64,000 nt of DNA from Patiria pectinifera (GCA_029964075.1 CM057136.1:4588001-4652000); one strand, 5' to 3'. Counted from the stretch's first letter, positions 46,265 through 59,689 are shown. Made by a program: numbers and translations. The notes: generated from the sequence alone by a model not told the origin.

Positions 46265-48462
46265 CCCTGATCAAACTCATCAACTAACTTTTTGTTCCAA
46301 AAAAACTCATTGTATTGTCATCAAGTGAATGTATATCGCAATCTAGGGAATGAACCAATTAGACATAATTTCATTTATTCTAGGGTTTGAGGAATTAGGT
46401 TGTTTGTTTATTTGTGATTGATCATACTTTGCTTATTCACAGACATAAATAACAACATGAAAAACATTGAACCAGGTGAGATACTTGAGCTTATTTCTAC
46501 ATTTTGGAAAATAAATAAAGGCACTCTCTTGTATAGGTATAGAGGTATAAGTAAGAAAGAGAACTCAGGTACCGATCTAAGGTATTAAACTAACAGAAAA
46601 ATAGAAGTTTAAAGGACATGAGCAAATTTGCAATTTTAGACTTGAGTTTGTAGCTAAAATGTCAGTGTTAAATGACTTTATCTGACATGCTTTTTTTTTA
46701 TACATTTGTGTCATTGATGCTGAAGCTTAGGAAACATGAAGAATTCAGTAATGAAAGGAAGTGAGAAACTCAAGTCAGTCTGTCCAGTGGTTATTGCACT
46801 AGAAGATTCAAGATAGTCAGCAAGTTGGTAGTGTCATTATGATGGAATGAACTTACATATTGTCAACAATTAGCACTTCAATCTGCCTTTTGAGCAGAAC
46901 ATTTTAAAAATATATTGTCAAAAGGGATTATCAGAAACAACCACAGCATATTGTGCCACATGCTGTGTGTTTTCTGCCTCAGCTGAATTCAGACGTCATT
47001 TGTCAAAGTAGCAGTGTGTTCTAACATGAAATCAGGTACATTCTTTTTCAACAAATATCAGTGAAGATAAGACTAGAATCCTAGACAGATCACAAATGTA
47101 CTCATAGCATGAATGTACGGTGTAAAGCTAATTTGTCATTGTCCAAGTATGTCGTTGATTGTAAGCATATAAAGGAAGACAGCCACACTGCATATTCATT
47201 TGGGATGAGATACCCAAATGGACAAAGTGATGATTTTAGACAAATGTGTGTTCAGGTTATATCCTGTTGTCAAATTACATGGTATCTATGAATAATGATT
47301 GTAAATGCTCTCAGCAATAAACTTAAGTTTTGATGGTTGATGATTTCACAGATTGTACCCTAACTATGCACTTAACTAGACATGTTTTACTCAATTCACT
47401 CAAGTCAGAGGAGAGTGTGTTCATTTCAAGATGGTGTTGTCACCACTAAGCTGCAGCTAAGTGTATTAATTGCTGCAGGCAAACTTCTTTTGATAACATT
47501 TCTTCAAATCTTTTAGAGTTGCTCGATGTGTGATAGGGTAAAAGTGATGTAAACATTGTTTGTCATCTTTGTCGTATTTAGATCTTGCTTTGATAGGTCT
47601 TCCTGTTAGCAGGAGAACAAGCGGTCATAGTTAAGCTCAGTCTGGGCTCTTCAATATCATTTGCTATGGGACTAACTATATGTCACAATGACCAGAGACT
47701 CGCCCTATTTAGACAGGTTAATATCTAATGTCAGATTGTTTCTAATTACTTGTCCTTGTCTGCATCATACATTTCATAGTCAACTACTTGGATCGTATTT
47801 GTTTGTTGAAATAACGCTTACATGTGTTATTGACAGATGTACGCATTATTGATTGGGATAGTGTGAGGAACTTCCTAGCTACAAGTTTGTCATCATGTTT
47901 ACCTGCCCTGTTATTGACAGTATTCACATTCTTAGGTTTTGTACAGTCCTTTGGATAGAAACACATTCTTTTTGTGATGATACAACGGGCCTAGCAATCC
48001 AGTGTGACAATGATTATTTGATGTCAGTTGATGATTATCTGGGAGAGTGCTACTGAGTTGTAGTGTGGGACGTGAGTTGACCGTGTACCAGTTATTAATT
48101 GGGCAAAATTGCTTGTCTTGCACGGGCATCAACTCTTATCAAGACTATAGGGTTTTAGAGACACTTATTTTTACCTGTAGACCAGATTTTGGATTAGGAG
48201 ATGTGAGGGATAATATATTGCGGTTGATATTTTCCAAATAGTGTAGACTAGTTTCATGATGCATGTGTGACAGGTGTTTGACAAAAGCTTCATCCGTCTT
48301 CAGCCAGATTGTCCCACCATTTGTTTCACTCGTGGGCTTGGGGGGGGGTCATTATTGTTTCATTCACAATTTACACAGTTACAAATATCTAGCAACAAAT
48401 ACTGCAGTTGTGACGTGATGGCTGGCTTGGGTTCTTGGGTCCATCATTGAAGCTTTAGAGAA

Positions 48463-49039
48463 AGATTTTGCTAGGATCCAACTAGCCTTGGTCAAAGCGT
48501 TTGTCAGTAGTGTCCATGAGGGTGTCTGGCCACTAACTAAGCACTGTATGTATGAAGCGCAAACAGTGACCTCACAGGGCTTCAAAATGCAAATCGGTTG
48601 GTGAAGGATCGTGTTGGCCTTTTTCTTGATTATGTTGCGGATTTACATCCAGTTATATTTAGTCTGCAGACTCCAAACATGTTGGAGAATGTAGCCACAC
48701 TATCCAGCTCTCGTCCATGTAAAAACATGAGCATCCATGAGTAAGTACTGAATAATAATCTCATCTGTATTTGCATACGAGGTCATCACCCAAAAACAAG
48801 TGACAAAATAAAGAAGAAGATAAGCCAACGCAATCCATTGTCCCAAGGTCCCAAGGCGTTCATTCTTTACCAACTGATTTGCATATTGTAGCCACATGAG
48901 GTAGCCGTTTGAGGATGCTGTTCGTGCTTCAAACAGTGCATGTATGAATGGCGCACAGCTAGTGTTTGTTAGCGGCCAGATACCACAACAGACAATAGCG
49001 ATGAACGCATTGACCAAGACTAGGATCCAAATACAAATC
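48463..49039. repeat. Diverged inverted duplication with protein-like similarity
   Basis: Arm 48463-48645 (+) resembles arm 49039-48800 (-) over more than 150 bp (for example CTTGGTCAA(A/T)GCGTT, GTCTGGCC(A/G)CTAAC, ATGCAAATC(G/A)GTTGGT). The - arm is open for 105 codons and reads as a hydrophobic, membrane-like peptide; the + arm has a matching frame broken by a TGA. No family recognised. Confidence 0.55.
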
Positions 49040-50409
49040 CTCCTAACTTAGACTCGCATAGATACGATGAGGTATTGATGGCACTAGGATAGTGTTGCCA
49101 AGAGAATCAGTATTACATTGTAATACAATAACATATGGCCTTTTATTTTTCTATTTTTCTTCTCTGTAGACACTTTCATCCGTTAAGATTTTTGATGAAA
49201 GAAAGACTGTTCAATCGCTTGACATCATGTTGAAATGTTCTTACAACTTGAATTCTAGTCAGATAGGTATTTGATTGTTTTAGTATGAATCAGAAACCCT
49301 CATTTTGATCATGTTAAAACCCAGGTGACCAATGAGGACATGGTTAGATGATCACATGACCAAGCCTATTGATTGCCATTGGTGAAGTCACTCAAAAGGC
49401 TTTGATGATCTAACAATAGATTTACTTTTGAAAAAAGTACTCTTTGCATATAGTTAGAAAATACTGATGTATTACACCTTTTACATACTTTTTTCACTTT
49501 AGCATTTCAATTTGCTATTCTAGACGTAACCATTTGCATAGAATACAATGTAGCACTTTTTCAGATATATTGAACAAATTTGTATTCATAATTGTGAAAC
49601 AAGTAAAGTAGGCAAAGTATTCTGTGATGTGGGTCAAAGTATGGTCGCATGCTACATTTAGGGATAGGATTTAAATGTAAAATCAAAAGTCACTTATAGC
49701 AAACATTTCCTTTGAATATTGATGACCTAAAAAAGGTAGTTAGAATATTTAAATTTTCAAGTTGAAATTCTTAGAGCAGTTTGAGTGGATTCAGCGATTT
49801 GGTTAGTGGTTGGAATTGACTCAGAATCTCAGTCACTCACTAGGGAATGGATTTTGCATTTGTGCTATTTTTAATGCATACTTAATTTTTCTATATGGAG
49901 AGTGTTGACATAATGGTACACTTATTGGATCACAATGCTGTTTTATGAAGTGGTTGAATTTACTATTACTGAAAGAGATAGTGCATAATGATTGCCTGTG
50001 GGGTGAGCCTAGACAAATTCCTAAACCTTAGCTTTATTGCTACTCATATGTGTAAAAGAATTGGTATCTTATAGGTTAGCAAAGATCACAGACAAAACAA
50101 AATAAATCCACATTTTCAGGAAGGTTGGTTAAACCTAGCATTAGATACCATAACCCATTACAATTCACCAGACTGTCTCCAAGGGGTGTGGCATAACCAC
50201 CATTTTCAATTTCAATAGTTGTTGAAGTAGATAACCACTACCAGACATATTTGTTTTCAATGATGTGTTTAATGAACATATTCTTTAAAGCAGCTTTTTT
50301 TCATGGATCGTTGAATACCTTTTAAGGTTCAAGATCTGGTAGCTTATCACACAACCTTACAAATATTCTCTAACTGGCAACTGAATGCACTATGCACTCA
50401 TGCCTACTA

Positions 50410-51088
50410 CACTGCGTCTCAAAAAAATGCAAACAAAATATAACAGAATGCCGGACGTAGAACGTGTAACCAACATAGATAATATAGGTATGGTTTGAAA
50501 GATATGCCTTTCCACTTTAAAACGAGACATCAAACGTCCAAATCTGATAATTTTTGACAGAGTTATGAGTAATTTTCCAAGAGAGGTCAAATTGACCATG
50601 GGACCAAGTTCAGGCATTGGGAAAAAGGTAGCCTAATTGCCTCTGTGTGGATAATTGCCTGGCTTACAAAAAAATGTGTTTAGCAAGTAAACACAATTCT
50701 AAACACTTTCTGGCTATTAGTTTGTAAACATGTTTACATGCTAAACATTTTTAGCATGAGGACGGATTGTCAGCCATTGAAAATTGATGTTTAGGAATTG
50801 GACATGTGCGTTTAGCCGGTGGACATGTGCGTTTAGCTGGTAAACATGTTTACAAACTGTTTGCAAGATTTGCCTAAAATTGAAAACTTGGTCTCATGGT
50901 CAATTTGACCTCTCTTGGAAAATTACTCAGAACTCTCACCAAAATTATCAGATTTGGACGTTTGATGTTTCGTTAAAAAGTGGAAAGGCGTATCTTTCAA
51001 ACCACACCTATATTGTCTATGTTGGTTTCGCATTCTACGTCTGGCATTCCGTTATATTTTGTTTGCATTTTTTTTTAGGCACACTGCA
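50410..51088. mobile_element. Long-arm foldback element flanked by TA
   Basis: Arms of about 210 bp (50410-50620 and 50880-51088) are inverted copies with about 90% identity by eye. They start CACTGCGTCTCAAAAAAATG and contain GGTCAAATTGACCATG. TA is present at both outer edges (50408-50409 and 51089-51090). The loop carries tandem GGACATGTGCGTTTAGC(C/T)GG. A Tc1/mariner-type origin is inferred from TA. Confidence 0.7.
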
Positions 51089-52736
51089 TAGTACAGACAG
51101 TCAGTATATAGTGTCATTGTTCTGATTTTGGTGGAGCTGATTTGGGAAAGAAGGTGTTGGTTACAGGGATCATGATGTCATAATTTGGAAGGAATTGTTA
51201 TAATTAGTTTCATTTTTGTCCACCCATTGTTCATCCCTATGGGAGTACATGGATAGTACTGTACTTTGCAACAGTAATCTTTCTGGGTTCCAAACAAGTC
51301 AATTTCTTAAAGAAAACATGGGTGAAAGGTTTCCCGAAGTAGAAAACCATTTTAATTCGTTTTCATGAAATTAGATAGACCTTTTGCCTTGAAACTAGTC
51401 CTACAATTTGGTACTGATTTGGTGATCATAATGACTATGGCTGAGCAGCCTCATTCTTCCCAAAGGCCCTAAGGATTGGCAGCAGTTTGCCGTTATTTTC
51501 TATTTTCTTGCCATTTGTGCTTTTGGTGACTGCATGATTAATATGTCAGTGTGTATTGGGTGTGAATCGTAGTTTTGCGGTGAAAAAAAGGTTGTTTGAA
51601 AGCAGTACCCTGTCATTACATCTCCAGAAGCAATAGGATCAGTGTGGGAATAGTGGATATTCTCAAAATCATTTTGCCAAATGCTACTTAAACAAGGAAA
51701 GAAATTAATAAAACAGTACATGTACATAGGATGACCTACACCAATAGCTCAGTTATTTACAATTCTTCTTGTCTTTGATATTCACATATTTTTACTGTTG
51801 TTTTCTGCTAGGTCTGTATTCATGGACATTTGAAGAAAGTAGATTTTTCTTGATGGAATTGTGCACAGTAAAGTTTGAAGTACTTCAATCATATTAAAGG
51901 TTCTACAGTAGTCACGTATGAGGCAGTTTGTATAACTATGGGTATATGAATAGTATTGAGTGACATTTTTCTCATTTTATTCAAAATTTTGTGATTGAGG
52001 CTTTCTGACACATTTTGAAATTTTAATGTTTCTGTATGTACTAACCACATTGCAAAAATTGTTTCTTCAGAAATTGTTATTTTAATTTGTGTAACTACTT
52101 TTAATCTGCGTTCTGGGAAACTGAATATTTGATTGTTTCATTGCGCCAGTGTGGAAAGAGAGTGTGGTCAATGTGTACATTGAGGTTAGCATGTGATCTT
52201 TCATGAGGTAATTCAGATGCTACGTCCTTAATGAAATTGAGGTTTATGTCACAGCCCGTCATGAGGTTTATATATGTACAACATGCTGTGATTCTGATAT
52301 ATATCCTAATGTACTATTCTGAGGATAAATCAAAACACTGGATCACATGCAGTCGTCTGTCATGAGGTTCATCATGTCTACATTATACTGTAGATCTGAT
52401 ACGGCCATTAATACAAATTGCTGTCAAATTTAATCGCGAATTTGAAAGAAAACCGGAATTACATCAGTGAAGGGCAAAACCCAATATTATACAATTCAAA
52501 TAATGTCAATAAGATACGATAGATTCTTTGAATCATAACAGAACTCGGCAACATACCGAAATCAAAATGAGACCTCACATTTGGAGAGAAAGAAGCCAAT
52601 GACATCGGTCTACCAAACGTATTGAGTCAGAATTGAGACCATGTAAATACTATGGGCAGATTCCTAATACACTGCACTTTGTGTGTACTAAACATAATTG
52701 TTCATAAAGTCACACTACAAGTCATGAGGGGTGCAT

Positions 52737-52874
52737 ACCTATGTTCCCCAATAGCTATGTTCCCCAATATCATGAATATCGATGTTCCCCAAAATTTTTA
52801 TCCTAACACTAACCCTAGCCCTAATCCTAAGGATTTCGGGGAACATAGGTATTGGGGAACATCGGGTAGACCCC
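52737..52874. mobile_element. Hairpin element with telomere-like centre, copy 2
   Basis: Arms CCTATGTTCCCCAATA and GGGGAACATAGGTATTGGGG are inverted relative to each other. The centre (about 52801-52832) is TAACACTAACCCTAGCCCTA-like. Same design as 1211-1347, with TATGTTCC in both. Confidence 0.7.
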
Positions 52875-54249
52875 GTCATGAGTATCTTTCATGCTGGGTC
52901 ATCAGCGTTACTCCCAAGGTTTGGTCTCTTTCAGTTTACAGCTGACACACACAACTGTCATATGTCAGGCCATTTTTACAGAGTAACTTTGTTGTTCATA
53001 CATCAACGTAACTTGTCCACAAAAATACATGAACGAGTGCTAGAATGGCATAACTCAACCGTTGCAAGTGGCCATATTGTGGAAATGTTTTGAAGGTCCA
53101 TGAATATAGTAAATTGGCCAAGTTAGTAACCATGTCTTGCTGGACTGCGTAATGACACAATCAAATACATGTACAACAGGTATGGACAGAAAGCATGAAG
53201 CAGCAGGTTTATCAATCTTTATTGTGTGGTATGAAAGGGACAAAGTATTTCTGCAGTTCTGTCCAAACCAATACAACAATGTACCCATTAACAAAGTACA
53301 TGTATAGCATCTCAACTAGGGATTGCATTTAGCATTAACATGAACAGAAATCAGAGCTCACACATAAAGTATGCCAAAGTTATGTCATTTATTTTCTGTA
53401 GTAGTTTGTACATCTTTCATATCAATTTTATTTTATACTGTCATAAAGCAATTGTTGAACTTCTCCTATTTTTGATTATTTTCATTACTACATGGATGAT
53501 CCATGATCGTTATTGGGGTGTGTGGGGTAAGAGGTTGATATACTCCCCGTTTTCATCTTGGATGCTATTTTTGTTTCCTTCAATTAAAAGCACGGTGTTA
53601 ATGCAAGTTGCCATCCAAATTACTCAACATCAAATTGTAGTATCTCTGCAATATTGTGACGATCGAGATAATGGTGGTGGGTGCCTGTTCAAAATTGATC
53701 AAAGCACTCCACTACATGGACACGGAGTATTATGTTTAACTGTCAGTGCTGCGCAAACTGTAGTATATTTTGTACATATTTATTTATTTGAGTACAAAAG
53801 ACCACCCTTTCATCTGATTATTAAATTGAATTATCTGCTCTGACATGTTGTGCATCGTGTTTGATTTTATGTGTGGATAAGTTTTTACTGAGTGTCGGGG
53901 ATTGAGTTTAATAACTGTTTTCGCAATAAGGAATTGAAGCATTTTAGCATTAATGATTATTCCTTGATCCATATCAACTTTTTCAGAAGCCACAAAAATA
54001 TGTCTGTCCAATTGGTCTTGATAACATAAATTGCATTACATTTTTAATCATAAATCTCTACATTTGTACTCACTTCAAATTCAAGTTCCCACCATCTTCA
54101 ATCTATCTAGCCACAAATTCCTCCAGCTACGTAATTACACCCGGGCATGCACCAGAGACCTGCTCCTGAGCCGGGGCAGTGATGTAATCGGGGCAGACAC
54201 GAATATTTTGGTCAACCCCCATCCCCATCTATGTGAAAAGATCGTATAG

Positions 54250-54455
54250 TGCCAGGCCGCTGCGCGTCTTAGGGTGCGCGCAACGTGCAATAGATCAAAA
54301 GGGTTGGATGAAAATGCACGGTGAATGCAAATAAAAATGCACGGGTATGACAAAAGCCGTGCAATGCTTCAATTAATGTATGCCGCGTGGCCTACAATCC
54401 TCCAATCAAATGACGAGGATTTACTTGGGTGTTATATAATACAATATAAACCCTT
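54250..54455. mobile_element. Fragment of the two-hairpin family
   Basis: CCAATCAAATGACGAGGATT followed by TGGGTGTTATATAATACAAT matches the second arm of the first hairpin. The second hairpin is missing. Confidence 0.5.
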
Positions 54456-55130
54456 TTTTTTCAGGATGTCCTGCTTCAGATGCAACTCCACTGATGAGTG
54501 TTCAACATCATAATTTTAACATACAGATCTATTATTGTGGGATGACCTTTTTTTCTTGATCCCTCCTGTATATTTCACTAAGGCAAATACTTTGCGACAG
54601 ACACGTCCGCAGACATTCAAGTGGATTTTCACTTATTTCAATTTGAGATGGACTGGTTTATAATACATCGTTGAAGGGCAAACCCAATATTGAATTGGTG
54701 TATATTGGATTAATTAATCAGATGTCAATGAGGGGTTGCTTTAATTTAAGGCAAATTATAACTGTCCTCCATCTGTAATTAGTACAGCATTCAATTTAAG
54801 ACACTCAGCATATTTCAGTCAAAGCAGTCAATTCATGTTTAGTGTATAAGAAATCAAAATCAAATTTTAATCTTAAGTTCCCCCCCCCCTCCAAAGATCA
54901 TATTTTAAACATACCAATCCATTTTCAATTTCTGTTTGCATACACGGTAACACCCAGTAGAACCAATTCAATTCGAGTCAATGACCAAAAGTACATCACT
55001 CATTTTTAAAGATACGTTTCAAATATTTCACAATGATGTGGGCTTCAGGAATGTTCAACTTTGTTTTAAATCACTACATGTAATAGCTGTAGGACTCCTG
55101 TAAGTCTGTGACTGGCATTGATTTCATGTC

Positions 55131-55428
55131 TTAAAGAGGTTGTGGAATGCTCGAAGACATTTCCGTCATTTTTCTGATGATGCACAGTAGCATACACGAG
55201 TCCTGTTTATTACGTCACGATTTACTGTGTTTTGTTTGCTGCCCGCAACGACGACTTTTACACAGTTGCACGTTCCGGTCGAAACTGGACCTGAAAAACA
55301 GCTCTCAAAAGTACCTTTTGTACTCATTTCATGACAGAAACAATAGTCGTTTTTTTTTCATCACACCTTAAGCTACATATACCCGAAAAATGACGGAAAT
55401 GTCTTCGAGCATTCCACAACCTCTTTAA
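55131..55428. mobile_element. TTAA-flanked element, family 3, copy 2
   Basis: Same ends and nearly the same interior as 35850-36183, with a deletion of one inner arm (about 35 bp). The high similarity suggests recent mobility. Confidence 0.85.
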
Positions 55429-56152
55429 AGAAACTTGATATGTGTATATACTTTCACTACCAAGTATCAATCCAATATCGACAAAATGGCACGTTATGTC
55501 TAGTCTGTTGGCTGTTGGATTTCAGAAGACATTAAAATTTAGAAACTTTACATTGTACAAAGGCATGAAGAATGAACTCAAATTCCAGCACATTTCAAAT
55601 TTCACTTTATTTTACTTATTTAAATATTTATTACAATTCCCTTTGAGGCTAAAACATCTAGCAAAAACCAAAGTACTCTAAAGCCTATTATAATTGCCAA
55701 AGCAACCAGTTTCCATGAAAAAAATTATTCAACGTACTGTGTCTATAAAATATAAATTCAAGAATCACCGATACAAAATGTTGTAGTTAGAAAAATTAAT
55801 TTGGCATTTCAGAGCGAGATTAAATTTCAGCCCTATGCAATTAGCAAAGCTACATGTATTAGGACATCATGCAGGACCATAGCCAGACGGGTCTGAGGAG
55901 TGCATCCTGTTAGGGCTTTTTTTAAATTAAATCTGAAAAAAAATTAGTGTTAGACCATGTATGCATTCAACCAATGTCTGGATATTTTTTTTATCAAATG
56001 ACACATTTAAATTTAAGTAAAACGTTCTGTTGGAAAAATATTATCCAAGCATGAAGGAATTTTGTTAATAAAGATTCAAAATGGACAGCTAAAAATTAGA
56101 CCACATGAAATAGGTGGCTCAGCACCCACCCCAGCCACGGCTATGGACCTGC

Positions 56153-57012
56153 GGCCATATTCATGAAACCTTACTAACTCAGCAGCCAACCTTACTTAGC
56201 CTAGTTGGCTACTAAAAGGCATGTAATTGCTTACTTCGCCTAGTTGGTAACTAATTGGTCTTCATGAAACATTGCTAATGCTAGTTACATTCTGTGTTGC
56301 TTACTAGAGTTAGTGTAGATCCAGGACAACTTTAAGTCACTAGTTAGCAACTATATCATTTTTTGTTGTGCCATACTTGGCTTTTTAGGTGGCTTTCCCC
56401 CTCCGGTTGCCTTCTTGGACTTCCTCATACTTGACAGGCATTCTCTTGACTCGGAGTTTAATTTGGATAATCTCATTTTTAAATCATCCAATGATCTTTC
56501 AACCTGTGGAAATCTTGCACGGTGTTGGCTGAGAATAGCCGCCCATGCATCTTTCTTTTTCTTGTTAGTGTTTGCATCCTTATGCTTAATTCCTCATACT
56601 TGTCTGCCATAAAGAGTTAGAACTCTTCTTGAGAATAATTTGCCTTCCTTGCCCTTTTTACTTTATATGCAATTGCTAGAGAATTTGATGTTGATTCACT
56701 TATTTGCATTACACAATTTTTTCCTTCTTTTTTTGCTAATCCACGCAAGTGCTGGATATGGATTAGCCTAATACACCTGTATGTGTTGTCATCACATTCC
56801 ATACATGCCCACTCCATCCACAGCACCCAATTCCAGTTACTCAGGTATGCAACTAAATTCCCCTAGTATGTAACTAGTTTAATAGCAAGGTTCTTAGTAA
56901 GGTTTCATGAATAACAATTTAGTTGTCAACTCCATAGTAGACTACTAGGCATTTTAGTATCCTACTAAGGCCTAGTTGGCTGCTAAGATAGTAAGGTTTC
57001 ATGAATATGGCC
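56153..57012. mobile_element. Harbinger-like element with GGCCATATTCATGAAAC ends
   Basis: Inverted ends GGCCATATTCATGAAACCTT on both sides, with extensive TAGTTGGCTACTA-like subterminal repeats. A CCTGC direct repeat may be the target duplication, which is uncertain. It contains a broken Myb-like gene (56351-56709). Confidence 0.7.
56351..56709 (-). pseudogene. Broken Myb/SANT-like protein gene of a Harbinger-type transposon
   Basis: On the - strand the peptide starts MQISESTSNS and reaches RARKANYSQEEF, then TAA, LFMADKYEEL, a frameshift, then KKKKDAWAAILSQ, VERSLDDLKMRLSKLN and SMRKSKKATGGGKPPKKPS. The NYS.EE...L...Y..L....KKK.AW..I...V..L..K......R....TGGG.PP pattern is the second (Myb-like) protein of PIF/Harbinger elements. 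At least one stop and one frameshift disable it. Confidence 0.7.
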
Positions 57013-57296
57013 CCTGCATTATAGTCTAGTTACTGACTATAAGTTTTGTAACAGGCCACTGATGTAATTGACTTGAATCAAGTTGAGTCATTCTAAGGCA
57101 GTGACTTGAGTCAGTCATTAGGCCAACAAGGTCATGTGCGTCTGCCTTGTTGAAATTGTGCAATGATGTTGAGGCAAAGTTTTGCTTGAGTCGATTCAAG
57201 TCAGGCATCTTGACATCGTGCTATTTTAGTTAGCACACGCATAACAAACTGAGATTAAATTCTGCAATGATAGTATGACACCGTACTAGGGGGCCC

Positions 57297-57452
57297 TGCT
57301 ATGGAGTACCGAAGTGTGACGTCATTTAGAACCAGAAAGTGTAGTGCAAACGAATGGAGTACGCGCGTGCGTTGGTTCACAGGCTGAATCACGTGCTAAT
57401 GTCTTTCACACACATTTTGTGCGTGTGACGTATTTACTCCGGTACTCCATGA
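57297..57452. mobile_element. Small element with CTATGGAGTACCG ends
   Basis: GCTATGGAGTACCG at the left and CGGTACTCCATGAC at the right are inverted. The interior has TGACGT and GCGCG motifs. Non-coding. Confidence 0.5.
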
Positions 57453-58767
57453 CATGCACCTGCATGCCTTGCAAGTGCAAGCCAGCTAACAATATGACAT
57501 GAAGTAGGAACAAGAAAGTAGTCAATGCAAGTCACGACTCAATCAAACTTGAGTCAAGTCACTTCACTTAAGTACTAGACTACAACATAGAGGTCATAAA
57601 ACATTGGTGCTAAACAATTTAGACTTTTGTTCAAAAGCATAACTTATCTTGTCAATGTATAATTTCAGTTTAATAATGGTAATTTTCAGAAAACAAAAGA
57701 AAAGAGAGAGTTCTTTTCATTCGTTTTCATTCATGTAACTGCAAACTGCTATCTACTGGTCCTGAAAAAGTACAAATGGTACGAAAATGCTCACTCCACC
57801 ACGTCTAGACTTTGAGTACCTCAAAACAGACCAAGGCCAATATTCCAAGGAAATAACAAAATTCATAAATTATTATTTTTTTAACAGTTAATTTATGCTA
57901 AAAAGTTATATTAAAAATAATAGGGAATTAAATTTGAATTTTGCATGAATTCAAAAAGTTAACCATTTAGTACAAACATTTGTAAGATTTTCAATAACAA
58001 ACTATACCTGTGGTATAAAGTTCAAATATACACATAAATCGACTGTTCCTTAAAAAATATACATGTACTTTTTAAAACCAAAATTTCAGCAAAATTATTT
58101 GGGCACACTCTGATGCAACCATTGAACCTCAGGAAATTGGGCCTAAATTGACAAGACTAATCTTTACATGATATTACTTGTAATGAATGTATATTTAAAT
58201 CCAACAAGGGACCTTGCATTAATGCACACCTAAGCTTTGTTTAATCATTTCTGACCAAGTGTGGCTAATACATTGACCGAATGGGGACCGTTAATCCAAA
58301 TATCCACACACAATAGAATACAAATGACTGCCAATAAAAGTATCTTTCCTCATCAGTTTTGTGCCTTACTTTGGTCATAATTCAATGTGCAAACCTGTAA
58401 CAAGTTGAATTGTGCTCAATCTTAGCCATAGTTTAGGAAGGCATGGGCAATAGCTGTCATGCTTTCCATATTTCTCTGAGACATATTGAGTACAATTCAG
58501 AATACGAGTTTCACTTGGTGACAAATACACCAATGCGCTTACAAACATCCCAACTGGCCTTATATTCAATCTAATCCTCCAAATGAAACACAAACCTTTT
58601 CACAAATAAAAAACATCAGCCAACAATATGATGCAAGCATCCCAAGCAGGGACTAATAAATTAACTTTATGTACAGCTATTTCAGTGCAGAGAATTTTAT
58701 GTTAGTCAAAGTGCATGTGCTAGGATGATACTTATGATCAAGAGGCATTTATTATGGCTGCAGTTAG

Positions 58768-59077
58768 GGCCAAGTTCGGGCAAGGACCATTAGTCGACTA
58801 GTGGTTGATTTGTGACGTACCTTAAGCCTGCGCACTGATAGCAACGTACGAACGTCTCTAGTCAAACGCTGGTCAAAATGTCATCGCAAAACTTCTGGAT
58901 CCTGGCTCTCTGCTAGCGTTATGAATGCGCGCGGCTATTGGTTACCAGCAAAGCAACCAACCCCAGTAGGCTGGTTCCAAATAGTCGACTAGCGTAGTCA
59001 ACCACCGTCGACTAGGCAGAGTTCGGGCAAGCGTTAGTCGAACTATGGTTAACTACAGTCCTTGCGCGAACTTGGCC
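58768..59077. mobile_element. Inverted-repeat element with GGCCAAGTTCG ends
   Basis: Left GGCCAAGTTCGGGCAAGGAC, right inverted GGCCAAGTTCGCGCAAGGAC, with multiple GTCGACTAG palindromes inside. Non-coding. Confidence 0.7.
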
Positions 59078-59093
59078 TACGTTGCACATGTAC

Positions 59094-59494
59094 TATACAC
59101 AACGCCTGAATAAATCCTCTACATCTGATTGGTGAGTTATTGATCGCATCATTGAATTATTCATCCTGACGCACAGCGCGGCTGCACCGCAAAAATAGAA
59201 GTTCCATTCCACTGTAAACAGAACTTCCTTTGCACGGCCTCACTATTGGCTGCACTCAGGTGGCTCTGATGCTGTATACCAGTTTACAAGTTACCAATCA
59301 GATGATGGGGATTTATTCAGGTGTACAAAACCAATAATGAATGTTTCACATTCGTGCAATGGAAAGAGTAAGTTCATTGAAAATAGATGGGATGTTTCAT
59401 TCCACTCGGTTTCGTCTCGTGAAATGGAACTTTCCATCGTCACCACATGAAATTATTCTTACCATTGCACTCCTAAACATTCCTTATTTGTATA
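59094..59494. mobile_element. Two-hairpin element, copy 3
   Basis: Begins ACAACGCCTGAATAAATCC with an inverted partner near 59305-59322. The second hairpin has TTCCACTCGGTTTCGTCTCG at its turn. It lies 3' of the unidentified minus-strand gene. Confidence 0.65.
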
Positions 59495-59689
59495 CTAGTG
59501 AATACAGGCTCACATCTAAAATGTACAATATTCACTTAGTATCAGCTGGATTACATTTTGACTGACATCAGAACAATTGACTTGGACTATCAAGAGTTCA
59601 AGTCAGATATGACTTGAATTATTGAAAATTGAACTGAAAACTATGTTGCAATACAAACCTTAGCATTTGAATGGAGGGTGTATCATTCA

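Larger units (their letters stand above)
43042..59689. other. Gene-poor spacer between two convergent genes
   Basis: Apart from the PDE 3' UTR no gene is supported. The spacer holds TTAA elements (44598-45147, 55131-55428), a tRNA-derived SINE (about 45960-46264), a diverged inverted duplication (48463-49039), a long-arm element (50410-51088), a hairpin with telomere-like centre (52737-52874), a Harbinger-like element with a broken Myb-like gene (56153-57012), and further inverted-repeat elements at 57297-57452, 58768-59077 and 59094-59494. The stretches between, notably 46.3-48.4, 49.1-50.4, 51.1-52.7 and 53-54.2 kb, show nothing I can name. Confidence 0.65.

Noticed and set aside
53340-53843. 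167-codon open frame on the + strand with hydrophobic segments
   Set aside because: It lies in AT-rich spacer, has no recognisable domain or splice context, and is within the length expected by chance for a 64-kb AT-rich window.
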